Source of the DNA: Reyranella humidisoli
GTDB lineage: Bacteria > Pseudomonadota > Alphaproteobacteria > Reyranellales > Reyranellaceae
NCBI RefSeq assembly: GCF_019039055.1
Contig: NZ_JAHOPB010000002.1
Location: forward strand, 967,174-1,031,173
Reading direction: 5' to 3'
DNA: 64,000 nt
Shown here piece after piece: positions 55,394 through 64,000 of this stretch (its first letter is position 1; each line of letters begins with the position of its first letter). The notes below the pieces were generated by a model, which did not search any database, was not told the origin of the DNA, and saw only the letters and a list, made by a program, of their open reading frames with translations. The position numbers and the translations under genes are program-made.

Positions 55394-56287
55394 ATGCGCG
55401 GTCTCAATCTCGATCATGTCAGCGCCTTCACCGAAGTCGTGCGGCTGGGTTCGTTCTCCGCCGCGGCTTCCCATCTCAACCTGACCCAGCCGGCGATCAG
55501 TCAGCAGATCGGCCAGCTGGAAAAGCGGCTCGGCGTGCACCTGCTCGAGCGCGTGGCGCGGCGCGCGACACCTACGGCAGCCGGCAGCGAACTGCTCGAC
55601 CACGCGGCGCGTATCAATGGCGCCGTAGCGTCCCTGCTCGATGGGCTGGCGCGGTTCACGAGCGGCGAGGTCGGGCGGGTGCGGCTGGGCACCGGCGCCA
55701 CGGCCGCCATCTTCCGCCTGCCGCCGATGCTGCGCAGCCTGCGCCGCAAGCTGCCCGAACTGGAGATCACCATTGCCACCGGCAACACCTCGGACGTGGT
55801 GAAGGCCGTGCAGGACAATGCGCTCGACATCGGCCTCGTGACCCTGCCGGCCGGCGGCCGCGGCCTGGAAGTGACGCCGGTGCTCGACGACGAGTTCGTG
55901 GCGGTGACGGCGCGCGATGGCGTGGCCCTGCCGCAACGGGTGACGCCGGCCGTTATGGCCAGCCGGCCCGTCATCATGTTCGAGCCGGGCGGCCAGACCC
56001 GCGTGATCGCCGATCAGTGGTTCTTCAATGGTGGCGTCGAACTCAAGCCCAAGATGGCGCTGGGCAGCGTCGAGGCGATCAAGCGGCTGGTGGAGGCGGG
56101 GCTGGGCTGCGCCATCCTGCCGGCGGTCGCGGTGCGCGAGGCGGGCGATCGCGCCAACCTGGTAATGCGGCCGCTCTCACCGCGCCTCTATCGCAAGCTC
56201 GCGATCGTGATCCGGCGCGACAAGGTTCTGCATCTGGGTTTGCGCGAGACCATTCGCGCGCTGAAGAGCTTGCCTAAAGCGCCTTGA
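55394..56287 (+). CDS. LysR-family transcriptional regulator
   Basis: The 297-residue protein has the LysR helix-turn-helix (LDHVSAFTEVVRLGSFSAAASHLNLTQPAISQQIGQLEKRLGV) and a two-lobed effector domain with FRLPPMLRSLRRKLPELEITI and AIKRLVEAGLGCAILPAVAV. It is divergent from the DUF1127-acetyltransferase gene, the usual arrangement for a LysR target. Start ATG 55394 gives the normal N-terminus; an earlier in-frame ATG at 55358 lies in the repeat region. The end overlaps the convergent bcp gene by 14 bases. Confidence 0.93.
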   Translation: MRGLNLDHVSAFTEVVRLGSFSAAASHLNLTQPAISQQIGQLEKRLGVHLLERVARRATPTAAGSELLDHAARINGAVASLLDGLARFTSGEVGRVRLGTGATAAIFRLPPMLRSLRRKLPELEITIATGNTSDVVKAVQDNALDIGLVTLPAGGRGLEVTPVLDDEFVAVTARDGVALPQRVTPAVMASRPVIMFEPGGQTRVIADQWFFNGGVELKPKMALGSVEAIKRLVEAGLGCAILPAVAVREAGDRANLVMRPLSPRLYRKLAIVIRRDKVLHLGLRETIRALKSLPKAP

Positions 56288-56738
56288 GCGCTTCCTGCAC
56301 TTCGTCGACGTGTCCGGCGACCTTGACCTTGCGCCAGATCCTGCGGACCACGCCTTCGCCGTCGATCAGGAAGGTGGCGCGGTCGATGCCCATGTACTTG
56401 CGGCCGTACAGGCTCTTCTCGATCCAGGTCTCGTACTTCTCGCAGACCTTGCCGTCCTCGTCGGAGACCAGCGGGAAGTTGAGTTCGTACTTCGCCTTGA
56501 ACTTGTCATGCCGGGCCACGCTGTCCTTCGAGACGCCGACCACCTGGGCCTTGAGTTTCTTGAAGGCGGCGGCGCCGTCGCGGAAGCCGCAGGCCTCGGT
56601 CGTGCAGCCCGGCGTGTCGTCCTTCGGGTAGAAGTAGAGCACCACCGGCTTGCCGCGCAGGTCGGAGAGCTTGAGTTTGCCGCCGCCATCGGTCGCGGCA
56701 GTAAAATCCGGTGCCTTCTTGCCTTCTGCGACGCTCAT
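56274..56738 (-). CDS. bcp: Peroxiredoxin, Bcp/PrxQ type
   Basis: The 154-residue thiol peroxidase reduces hydrogen peroxide and organic peroxides. It has APDFTAATDGGGKLKLSDLRGKPVVLYFYPKDDTPGCTTEACGFRD, with the peroxidatic Cys in TPGCTTEACGF; the second Cys of that motif, five residues on, can act as resolving Cys as in E. coli Bcp. Its ATG overlaps the glnE stop by four bases (ATGA), so glnE and bcp are one operon, common in alphaproteobacteria. Confidence 0.96.
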   Translation of the reverse strand: MSVAEGKKAPDFTAATDGGGKLKLSDLRGKPVVLYFYPKDDTPGCTTEACGFRDGAAAFKKLKAQVVGVSKDSVARHDKFKAKYELNFPLVSDEDGKVCEKYETWIEKSLYGRKYMGIDRATFLIDGEGVVRRIWRKVKVAGHVDEVQEALKAL

Positions 56739-59677
56739 TTCCTGCTCCTCGCTTGCCAGCCTGCCGCCAGGGCCGGAGCCTCGACGATCCGCTCGTATAT
56801 AGCACGTACTGTCTTCGACTCGGCCTCGATGCGCGCGCGCAGGGCCGTGAGGTCGGGTGCGCCCTCGGTCGCGGCGATCAGGCGTTGCTGGCCCTCCGGC
56901 GCCTTGCTCTCGTCGAACGCGGCCTCGTCGCCGTTCAGGGTGAGGCGCAGCAGGCTCTGGACGTCCGACAGCAGCGTTCGCGTGGCGCAAAGGTTCTCGG
57001 CGTCGGCCCGTTCGATCAGGCCGGCCTCCGCCATGCGACGCAGCATCTCCGCCGGATGCGGATCGAGGATGTCGGGATGGCCGCAGGCGTAGCGGAGCGC
57101 GAGGTATTGGGCGACGAAATCGATGTCGAACAGGCCGCCGGGCAGGTGCTTGAAGTCCCACAGGCTCTTGGGTGGCGCGTGCTGGGCGATGCGGTCGCGC
57201 ATGTCGGCGACGTCGCGGACCAGGGTCTCGGGGTCGCGCGTGCGGCAGAGCGTGGCCTTCACGATGTCGGTCAGCCGCTCGACCAGCGCCTGCGGCCCGT
57301 GGATCACGCGCATGCGGGTCAGCGCCATGTGCTCCCACGTCCAGGACGATTGTGCGTGATAGGTCTCGAACCCTTCGAGCGAATTGGCCAGCGGCCCCGA
57401 GCGGCCCGACGGCCGCAGGCGCATGTCGACTTCGTAGAGCGCGCCTTCGTTGGTGTGCGCGGTCAGCGCCGTCACCATCTTCTGGCTGAGCCGTGTGTAG
57501 TACTGGATGGGCGAAAGCGGCTTGGCGCCGTCGGAAGCCTCCATGCCGTCGGGAATGTCGTAGACGAAGATCAGGTCGAGGTCGGACGTGGCCGACATTT
57601 CGCGGCTGCCGAGCTTGCCCAGGCCCACGACCGCGAGGCGCTGGCCGTCGAAGCCGCCATGGATCTCGGCAAAGCGCTGTTCGACGCGTTCGCACAGGGC
57701 GGAGATCGTCGCCGCGGCGATGTCCGAGTAGGCCAGGCCTGCATCCGCGGGCGTCGCGATCCGCTTGAGCTGCTGGACACCCACCTGGAATCGCCGGTCG
57801 TTGGCCCAGCGGCGGGCCAGGTCGAGGATGTCCTGCTCGTGCTCGACGCGGGCCAGGATGGCCGCGAGTTCGGCCGTCATGTCATCTGCCGCAGGCAGGC
57901 GCCGGTAGAAATCCGGCGAGAGTACCGAATCGAGAAGCAGCGTCCGGCGTGCGAGGTGCGCCGCCAGCCCCGGCGCGCTGCCCATGATGGTGGCCAGCAA
58001 TTCGAGCAGGGCGGGATTGGCCTTGAACAGAGAGAAGAGCTGAACGCCGGCCGGCAGGTTGCTGAGGAAGAGGTCGAAGTTCAGCAACGCCTGGTCGGGG
58101 GCGGCCGTGCCGCCCAGTTCCTTGAGCAGCCCCGGCATCAGTTCGGTGAGCAGCTCTCGGGCGCGAGCGGTCGCGGTCGAGCGAAAGCGGCCGTGGTGCC
58201 AGCGTCGCACGATGCCGGCCGCGGCGGACGGATCGCGGAAGCCCAGCGACTTGAGGGTCTCCAGCGTGCCCGGATCGTCGTCGGTGCCGGTAAAGACCAG
58301 GTTGCCGCCGGGTCCTGCGAGGCTCGGTGCCTCCTCGAAGAGATTGGCATAGTGGCTTTCCACGAGACGAAGCGTCTGGAGCAGCGCGTCCTGAAAAGCG
58401 TCCGGGGTGTCGTAGCCCAGGAAGGTCGCGAGCGCGGCCACGCCGGCCTCGTCGGCCGGGATGGAATGCGTCTGGCGGTCGTCGATCATCTGCAGGCGAT
58501 GCTCGACACGGCGCAGAAAACCGTAGGCTCCGGTCAGCTCGTCGGCGGCTTTCGCGGTGATGTGACCGGCGGCGGCCAATGCCTGGAGCGTGTTGCAGGT
58601 GACGCGGCCCCGCAGCGAGGGATTGCGGCCGCCGAAGATGAGCTGCTGGGTCTGGGCGAAGAACTCGATCTCGCGGATGCCGCCACGACCGAGCTTCACA
58701 TTGTGGCCGAGGACCTTGATCGTGCCGCCGCCGCGATGGGCGTCGATCTGGCGCTTGATCGAATGGATGTCGTGGATCGCCGCGAAATCGAGATGCTTGC
58801 GCCAGATGTAGGGCGTCATGTCCGCAACGAAGGCCGCCCCGACGGCTTCGTTGCCGGCAACGGGGTGCGCCTTGATCATGGCCGCGCGCTCCCAGTTCTG
58901 GCCGACGCTTTCGTAGTAGAGTTCCGCGGCCTGAACCGACATCGCCAGTGGGGTCGAGCCCGGATCCGGGCGGAGCCGGAGATCGGTGCGGAAGATGTAG
59001 CCGTCGGCTGCCGTCTCCGACATGAGCTGAACCAGCAGGCGGGCCGCCCGCACGAAGTGGCGTGACAATTGCTCGTTTCCGGCCAGGGCCGGGGCGTCGC
59101 GGTCGTAGAGGAGGATGAGGTCGATGTCGCTCGAGTAGTTGAGTTCGCCGGCCCCCAGCTTGCCCATGCCCAGCACGGTGAAGGCTGCCGCCTGCGGGTC
59201 GCCGCCGAGCGCCAGCTGCCCGTCGCGTTCGAGCTGGAGCAGGATGGAATCGGTGAGGGCGCGCAGGCACCGGGACGCGAAATCGCTCAGTTCGCCCGTG
59301 ATGCGGTCGAGCGGCCAGGCATCGGCAATGTCGGCGACTGCAATGCAGAGTGCCACGCGCCGCTTGAGGCGCCGGAGCCTGACGGCGATGTCGTCGGGCG
59401 CGGCGCCGGCCGTCGAGTCCGCCTGCACCGAGGCAACCTCGGCCGTGAGGTCCGCCATCACGGCGTCGGGTCCGCGACGCCATAGATCGGTCATAAAAAC
59501 CGGGTTCTGTAGAGCGGTTTCTGCAAGATAGGGGCTGTTGCCGAACAGAGCGTCGAGCAGGGCGATGCCTGACGCGTCTTCGGGTCGCGCGGTGCGTTCT
59601 TCCCAGCGCGCCCACGCCACGGCTTGCCGCTCAGGATCGTGCGGACGAGGAGGGCGGTCGGTCGAAAACCAAGACAT
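56735..59677 (-). CDS. glnE: Glutamine synthetase adenylyltransferase/deadenylase
   Basis: GlnE adds or removes AMP on glutamine synthetase in response to PII. The 980-residue protein has two nucleotidyltransferase domains: the first with FTVLGMGKLGAGELNYSSDIDLILLYD near residue 170 and the second with LAVVGLGKLGSREMSATSDLDLIFVYD near residue 695, each with the G-S-D-x-D metal motif. Regulatory helices lie between and the C-terminal part reads LWDFKHLPGGLFDIDFVAQYLAL. The length is normal. It is upstream of bcp in one operon and divergent from the AsmA-like gene. Confidence 0.96.
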   Translation of the reverse strand: MSWFSTDRPPRPHDPERQAVAWARWEERTARPEDASGIALLDALFGNSPYLAETALQNPVFMTDLWRRGPDAVMADLTAEVASVQADSTAGAAPDDIAVRLRRLKRRVALCIAVADIADAWPLDRITGELSDFASRCLRALTDSILLQLERDGQLALGGDPQAAAFTVLGMGKLGAGELNYSSDIDLILLYDRDAPALAGNEQLSRHFVRAARLLVQLMSETAADGYIFRTDLRLRPDPGSTPLAMSVQAAELYYESVGQNWERAAMIKAHPVAGNEAVGAAFVADMTPYIWRKHLDFAAIHDIHSIKRQIDAHRGGGTIKVLGHNVKLGRGGIREIEFFAQTQQLIFGGRNPSLRGRVTCNTLQALAAAGHITAKAADELTGAYGFLRRVEHRLQMIDDRQTHSIPADEAGVAALATFLGYDTPDAFQDALLQTLRLVESHYANLFEEAPSLAGPGGNLVFTGTDDDPGTLETLKSLGFRDPSAAAGIVRRWHHGRFRSTATARARELLTELMPGLLKELGGTAAPDQALLNFDLFLSNLPAGVQLFSLFKANPALLELLATIMGSAPGLAAHLARRTLLLDSVLSPDFYRRLPAADDMTAELAAILARVEHEQDILDLARRWANDRRFQVGVQQLKRIATPADAGLAYSDIAAATISALCERVEQRFAEIHGGFDGQRLAVVGLGKLGSREMSATSDLDLIFVYDIPDGMEASDGAKPLSPIQYYTRLSQKMVTALTAHTNEGALYEVDMRLRPSGRSGPLANSLEGFETYHAQSSWTWEHMALTRMRVIHGPQALVERLTDIVKATLCRTRDPETLVRDVADMRDRIAQHAPPKSLWDFKHLPGGLFDIDFVAQYLALRYACGHPDILDPHPAEMLRRMAEAGLIERADAENLCATRTLLSDVQSLLRLTLNGDEAAFDESKAPEGQQRLIAATEGAPDLTALRARIEAESKTVRAIYERIVEAPALAAGWQARSRK

Positions 59678-59763
59678 TCAATGTGCCGGCGGGTAAATTC
59701 TCATGATCCGCGGCACGCTTGCCCAAGCGTGCCCTTATCGTCAAGGAACGGAAAGAGTCGAGT

Positions 59764-62700
59764 GTGGTCAGGCGGACCTACCGGTTAGTTGTACGTGTGA
59801 CGGCCGGTGTCGTGCTTGCGCTGGCCGCGCTGCTTGTCGTGGCGTCCCTCCGGCTCATGGCCGGACCGGTCGACCTCGGATTCCTGAAACCCCGCATCGC
59901 CCGGCTGATCGACGTTCCGGGCAACGATGTCCATCCCGACTTCGACAGGATTTCCTTCGAGTGGAGCGCCCTCAGCCGGCCCATCCGGCTGGCGTTCACC
60001 GGCTTGCGTTTCACCAATGACCAGAAGCAGGTGATCGCGACCGTGCCCGAAGCGGCGCTGACCTTCGAGCCGCGTTCCTTCATACAAGGCATGTTGCTGC
60101 CGACGTCGATCGTCATCTCGGGACCGGAGATCGAAGCGAACATTGCGCGCGAGGGCGGAATGTTCCAGCGCATCTTCACGTCGCAGGAAGGCGGCGCCCA
60201 GGGGGCGGCGGTGTCGATCCTCGTCGACCAGTTGCTCGCCGAGCCGAATTACAAATCGCTGATCGGCCAGCTCGATTCGGTGCTGATCGAGCGGGCGAAC
60301 GTCGTTCTCCGGGACCTGAAGACAGGTCTCACGTGGACGGCGCCAAATGCCAATGCGCAACTCCGGCGCGACGCCGTCGGCGTCTTCATAACCGCCGATG
60401 CCCGCTTCGAGGGACATGGCGACCCGGTCGATCTGTCTCTTGCCGGCACCTACACGCGTGATCGCAGCCGCGTCACGCTGGAGGCCAGGATCGCGGGCTT
60501 CAAGCCCTGGATCTTCGCCGATCTTTCCCCGGATCTGGCCATCCTGCGCGGGGTCGATATCGCCTTGGCCGGGCGGCTTCTGATCGACGGGACCGGCGAT
60601 GGAGAGATCAGGAACGTCGCCGTCGACATCAGCGGCAACAACGGCAGCGTCACCCTGCCGGGCATCCTGCCGGCGACCCATCAGGTCCATGCCATGGCGG
60701 CGCAGTTCAGCATCGACAATGTGGAGCACACCTCGAAGATCGATCGGGTCGATTTCGATTTCGGAGCCGCCAAGGTCGTGGTCACGGGGGCGGGGCGGCG
60801 CGCGGACGAGCAACGCCATTTCGCCGGCCGCGCCGAGGTCCGGCAGATCCCCGTCGACAGGCTGGGCGACTACTGGCCGCTGGGCTTTGCCGAAGGAGGC
60901 CGGCAATGGTCGCTCGCCAACGTGAGCCGCGGCACCGTCGACCTGGCGGCGGAGTTCGCCCTGAGTGCGCCCGTCGGCGATATTGCAGACCTGAAGATCG
61001 ACCGGATGGCGGCCTTCCTCGACTATGGCGGGCTGAGCGTGCGCTACATGCCGCACATGCCCGAGGTCAGGGACGTTTCCGGCAAGGCCCGGTACGAGGG
61101 CGGGGCGATTCATTTCGACGTGAAGCGCGGCAACGCGGTCAACCTGACAGTCACCGACGGCACGATCGACCTGACGGGACTGGACAAGCCATCGCCGCAG
61201 ATGGCGGCGATCCGGCTGCCGATCACCGGCTCCGCGCAGGACGTCATCCGCTTTCTGGCGCGCCCGAAGCTCGGCCTGCCGCGGGACGTGCTCTACGATC
61301 ACCGGCGATTGGGCGGCAATGTCGCGGTCGACGTGTCGCTGAGCTTCCCGCTGATCAATGCGCTGACCGTCGCGGAGATCGACATCGCGGCCGATGCACA
61401 ACTCACCTCCTTTTCGTTGAAGGACGTGCTGGGCGAAGTCGACCTCACCGAGGCGACCGCGCGTGTGAAGTATGGCAATTCCGAACTGAGTGTGATCGGA
61501 CAGGGCAAGCTCGACGGCAACGCGGTCGATGTGACCTGGCGTGAAATGTTCGCGGCCAAGGCGCCCTTCCGCCGGCGCTACGACGTGCGAGGGACTGTTC
61601 CTTCGGCGATCGTCGAGAAGGCAGGATTCCCCACGATCGAGCCTTTCGTCGTCGGCCCGATCGGCACCATGCTCCTTTACCAGGTGGCGCCCAACGGCAC
61701 CGGCGAAGTCTCGGGACGGTTCGATATGAAGGCGGCGAAGCTCGCCGTGACGCCGCTGGCCTGGAGCAAGGAGGCCGGCGTCGACGCACTGGCGACCATG
61801 ACGCTGAAACTCGCCGCGGGCGGCAAGATCACCACCGCCGATTTCGACGCACGGGGCGCGACCCTGCAGACCAAGGGACAGCTTCGTTTCGGCGCGGACA
61901 GCAGCGTCCAGCAGATTGCCCTGCAGCAGGTCAAGATCGGACTGACGGACATTGCGGTCGACTGGCGTCGCCATCCGGGCGGGATCGACATCGCGGTCCG
62001 GGGACCGTCGATCGAGATGCAGCGCGTTCGCGACATGATGAATGCCCGCAACGAGGCGGCGGCCCGCGAGCCCAAGGGGGCGGCCTCGGTTTCGCGGACG
62101 AGCACCAAGGCGAACGTTCAGATCCAGAATGTCGTCATGAAGCGCGGCTCACTGGGCTATCTCAATGGTCGCCTGGAGTTCGTCGGCGACCGGGTGGCAT
62201 CGGCCGATCTCACCATGGGTGGGGGCAGGGGGGCGACCCTGCGTATCGCACCGACGGCGCAGGGGCGGTCGCTTTCGTTCTACGTCGCCGATTTCGGCCA
62301 GCTGCTGAGCGAGGCCGGCTGGATGGACGGGCTGGTCGGCGGCTATCTCAGCATCGACGGGAAGTTCAACGACACCTGGGCCGATCCGCCGCTCGATGCG
62401 ACGCTCAAGATGGGGCCCTACCGGCTTCAGCGCGTGATGACCCGGCGCGACGTCGGCACGCTCAACTCCGCGATCGATGGACTGAACAGCGCGGGTAATG
62501 CCCTGCAGCAGTTCGACAGCCTGAGCGCGAACCTGGTCAAGGCAGGCGACAAGATCCAGGTCCGCAACGGGCGCACCAGCGGCCAGTCGATCGGCCTCAC
62601 GACCCAGGGCGTCATCGACATAGGACAGGACACCGCGCTCCTGAACGGCATCGTTGTGCCGGCCTTCGCGCTGAACAACCTCCTGTCGAACGTGCCTCTC

Positions 62701-62913
62701 CTGGGACCGCTGCTGACGGGCGGAAAGGATGGCGGCCTGTTCGCCGTCTCCTACCAGCTCCACGGCCCGTTCGACGATCTGAAGACCGACGTGAACATGA
62801 TGTCAGCCGCGACGCCCGGCGCATTGCGCGATCTCTTCAACTCGCAGCCGAATACGGGTGCCGCCCCCACGGTGCCACCGTCCGGGGCACAGGAGATGAA
62901 GCGGGTGCCCTGA
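59764..62913 (+). CDS. AsmA/YhdP-like inner-membrane protein
   Basis: The protein has about 1049 residues from GTG 59764. It starts with one membrane segment (VVRVTAGVVLALAALLVVASLRL) and continues as a long beta-rich periplasmic body with a DUF3971-like part (SFEWSALSRPIRLAFTGLRF, VDLAAEFALSAPVGDIADLKIDRMAAFLDYGGLSVRYMPHMPEVRDVSGKARYEGG) and an AsmA_2-like end (GVIDIGQDTALLNGIVVPAFALNNLLSNVPLLGPLLTGG). Proteins of this group (YhdP, TamB, AsmA) carry phospholipid to the outer membrane. A TTG at 59719 could add 15 residues. The neighbour pair glnE-bcp is divergent. Confidence 0.9.
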   Translation: MVRRTYRLVVRVTAGVVLALAALLVVASLRLMAGPVDLGFLKPRIARLIDVPGNDVHPDFDRISFEWSALSRPIRLAFTGLRFTNDQKQVIATVPEAALTFEPRSFIQGMLLPTSIVISGPEIEANIAREGGMFQRIFTSQEGGAQGAAVSILVDQLLAEPNYKSLIGQLDSVLIERANVVLRDLKTGLTWTAPNANAQLRRDAVGVFITADARFEGHGDPVDLSLAGTYTRDRSRVTLEARIAGFKPWIFADLSPDLAILRGVDIALAGRLLIDGTGDGEIRNVAVDISGNNGSVTLPGILPATHQVHAMAAQFSIDNVEHTSKIDRVDFDFGAAKVVVTGAGRRADEQRHFAGRAEVRQIPVDRLGDYWPLGFAEGGRQWSLANVSRGTVDLAAEFALSAPVGDIADLKIDRMAAFLDYGGLSVRYMPHMPEVRDVSGKARYEGGAIHFDVKRGNAVNLTVTDGTIDLTGLDKPSPQMAAIRLPITGSAQDVIRFLARPKLGLPRDVLYDHRRLGGNVAVDVSLSFPLINALTVAEIDIAADAQLTSFSLKDVLGEVDLTEATARVKYGNSELSVIGQGKLDGNAVDVTWREMFAAKAPFRRRYDVRGTVPSAIVEKAGFPTIEPFVVGPIGTMLLYQVAPNGTGEVSGRFDMKAAKLAVTPLAWSKEAGVDALATMTLKLAAGGKITTADFDARGATLQTKGQLRFGADSSVQQIALQQVKIGLTDIAVDWRRHPGGIDIAVRGPSIEMQRVRDMMNARNEAAAREPKGAASVSRTSTKANVQIQNVVMKRGSLGYLNGRLEFVGDRVASADLTMGGGRGATLRIAPTAQGRSLSFYVADFGQLLSEAGWMDGLVGGYLSIDGKFNDTWADPPLDATLKMGPYRLQRVMTRRDVGTLNSAIDGLNSAGNALQQFDSLSANLVKAGDKIQVRNGRTSGQSIGLTTQGVIDIGQDTALLNGIVVPAFALNNLLSNVPLLGPLLTGGKDGGLFAVSYQLHGPFDDLKTDVNMMSAATPGALRDLFNSQPNTGAAPTVPPSGAQEMKRVP

Positions 62914-62938
62914 GGGGCAGGGGGATCGCATATGAGGT

Positions 62939-62952
62939 AAGGATCCCTCACT
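62939..62952. repeat. Fragment of the dispersed repeat
   Basis: AAGGATCCCTCACT matches one end of the repeat at 42280-42345. The gene-free stretch 62914-63039 holds nothing else I can name and borders the transposase remnant. Confidence 0.6.
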
Positions 62953-63039
62953 CTCGTCAGAGCGCCAAGTATTTCGGCGTTTCTAGGGGCTGTCTTCAAC
63001 TCGGTGGATCCTCCTGACGGTCAATTGAAGAACAATGCG

Positions 63040-63625
63040 TCATGGATTGGTACGCGGAGCGATTGCGTAGTTCCATTTACCGTTGAGTTCGTGGCGGCTG
63101 ATGTTGAGGGCGTCGAAGTCGGCTTCGGCGACCTTGGTGCCGGCACGGTAGCTGTTGGGGGCAAGTTCGCAGCGCACCGCGAGGGCCAGCCTCGGTCGCG
63201 GTGGCGGCAATCAGTTGAAAGATGACCTGATGGTTGACGAGCGGCTTGCCGCGCCAGTTCTGGGTGATGAACCAGAACGGGCGGTGCTCGACCTTGTTCA
63301 ATCTTCTGGTGCCGGGCGGCAGATGACAGCCGGCGACGGCGAGGCAAAGTTGGTCGGTCAGCTTCTGCAGCTCGAGTTTCCCCAATCGCACGCGGGCACC
63401 GTTGCTGCCCCGCCATCGGCCGTGATCGTCAGGTGGATTGCCTTGGGATAGCGTCGCTGGGCCATGGTCTGCCACCAGTGCCGGATCGCGTTGACTGCGA
63501 AGCTCGCCGTGTCGTGGTCGATGCCAAGGCTTACCCACCCAGCACTCTCGCCGATGTCGTGGACACCGCAGGGTGAGGCGCGACCGAGCTCGGGGATCAG
63601 GAAGTCGTGGACTCCAAACGGAAGG
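63040..63625 (-). pseudogene. ISAzo13-family transposase remnant, C-terminal half with frameshifts
   Basis: Read on the minus strand with two frame changes, this region gives GVHDFLIPELGRASP, VSLGIDHDTASFAVNAIRHWW, HLTITADGG, GSNGARVRLGKLELQKL, CHLPPGTRRLNKVEHRPFWF, ITQNWRGKPLVNHQVIFQL and RCELAPNSYRAGTKVAEADF, the order of the DDE domain of ISAzo13 (Rhodopirellula-type) transposases. One base is lost in the ADGGG stretch near 63410 and one is gained near 63190. The N-terminal half and any terminal repeats are missing. It cannot make a working transposase. Confidence 0.85.
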
Positions 63626-63790
63626 CTCCGGGCAGTCCTGAGTTTACGCCGCCTGTTCGAGGTTCCGCCGCGCTGCGGCTAAACCAAAGCGGCCGAGTTG
63701 TTTACAAGACCTTTTCAAACGACCCACTTGCAATTTCAAAGTCCGGCTCATCAGTAACTCAAAGGCTCGCTTCTTATAGGAGAGACGCCT

Positions 63791-64000
63791 TTGGGATTGT
63801 TTGGTGGCGATGGCGGCGATGCCGCTTATCCTCCGATGCCGTCGCCGCTTGACGGCCTCGGCGACGACAACCCGCTGGGTCTGCAGGCCGACGAGACGTT
63901 GGTGCGCCAGCTCGACACCCGGTTTGCTACTGAGGTCCGCAGCCTGGTGCACGATCCGGCGACGGGCCTCGCGGGCCGGGACCCTGAGGCCGCGCTGTCC
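63791..64000 (+). CDS. Unrecognised gene, N-terminal 70 residues
   Basis: The frame starts at TTG 63791 with AGGAGA eight bases upstream and runs off the window. The visible protein is glycine- and aspartate-rich at the start (LFGGDGGDAAYPPMPSPLDGLGDD), then a helical stretch (ADETLVRQLDTRFATEVRSLVHDPATGLAGRDPEAAL). I recognise no family. Its place beside the insertion-sequence remnant suggests the start of an accessory region. Confidence 0.5.
   Translation, partial: MGLFGGDGGDAAYPPMPSPLDGLGDDNPLGLQADETLVRQLDTRFATEVRSLVHDPATGLAGRDPEAALS

Noticed and set aside
56711..61974. Long antisense frames across glnE and the AsmA-like gene (784 and 729 codons)
   Set aside because: Shadows of two strongly supported genes.

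Overview
The window is a GC-rich chromosomal segment of an alphaproteobacterium. Gene content and order suggest the Rhodospirillales/Reyranella side of the class. Markers are a fused-length class II (B12) ribonucleotide reductase, an NDUFA12-mlaD-DUF2155 run, an aat-accC-accB-aroQ block, an rne-amidase-mrcA-prfB block, glnE-bcp, and several orphan Bug-type (tripartite tricarboxylate) receptors. The taxonomic placement is inference; no rRNA or tRNA gene was seen.

Layout. 1-4.6 kb: the start of a TetR gene, a lysine-rich micropeptide and nrdJ, all on the minus strand, with a strong terminator hairpin and NrdR-like boxes upstream of nrdJ. 4.4-6.1 kb: plus-strand envelope and respiratory genes (NDUFA12, mlaD, a small protein, DUF2155). 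6.0-9.0 kb: minus-strand aat, accC, accB, aroQ. 9.1-15.1 kb: a tyrosine/homogentisate degradation cassette (hppD, hmgA, fumarylacetoacetase-like, maiA) with a divergent MarR regulator and an unknown membrane-anchored protein. The cassette sits between aroQ and dsbA. 15.1-20.8 kb: dsbA, an M48 protease, a gamma-glutamyltransferase-like lipoprotein without the usual nucleophile, an aminotransferase and an LprI-type protein. 20.8-27.5 kb: an NTF2-like protein, two acyl-CoA dehydrogenases, modA under a clear ModE box, a one-domain ModE-like regulator, a flavoprotein, and an aldo/keto reductase gene broken by a single stop codon.

27.5-42.3 kb: a Bug receptor, RNase E, cell-wall amidase, PBP1A, prfB with its programmed frameshift, a flavin monooxygenase, an MFS carrier, a second Bug receptor, a VOC protein and two overlapping small genes. 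42.3-50.4 kb: a minus-strand cluster of an acyl-CoA-dehydrogenase-like flavoprotein, livKHMGF and a GMC oxidoreductase. It faces a VOC gene across two adjacent inverted repeats that a neighbouring TetR protein could bind. 50.4-56.3 kb: TetR, an intact aldo/keto reductase, a ModA-like protein without signal peptide, a zinc-ribbon/YbaK pair, an amidohydrolase, a DUF1127-acetyltransferase fusion and a LysR regulator. 56.3-62.9 kb: bcp, glnE and a large AsmA-like protein. 62.9-64.0 kb: a degraded ISAzo13-type transposase remnant and the start of an unrecognised gene.

Most of the window is ordinary chromosome. The most unusual items are the lysine-rich micropeptide behind nrdJ, the four-hairpin element inside the tyrosine operon, the nucleophile-less gamma-glutamyltransferase fold, the paired dyads between the liv cluster and the VOC gene, the DUF1127-acetyltransferase fusion with an internal start, and a dispersed palindromic repeat that touches the start of ybaK. 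No complete new defence or mobile system was found.
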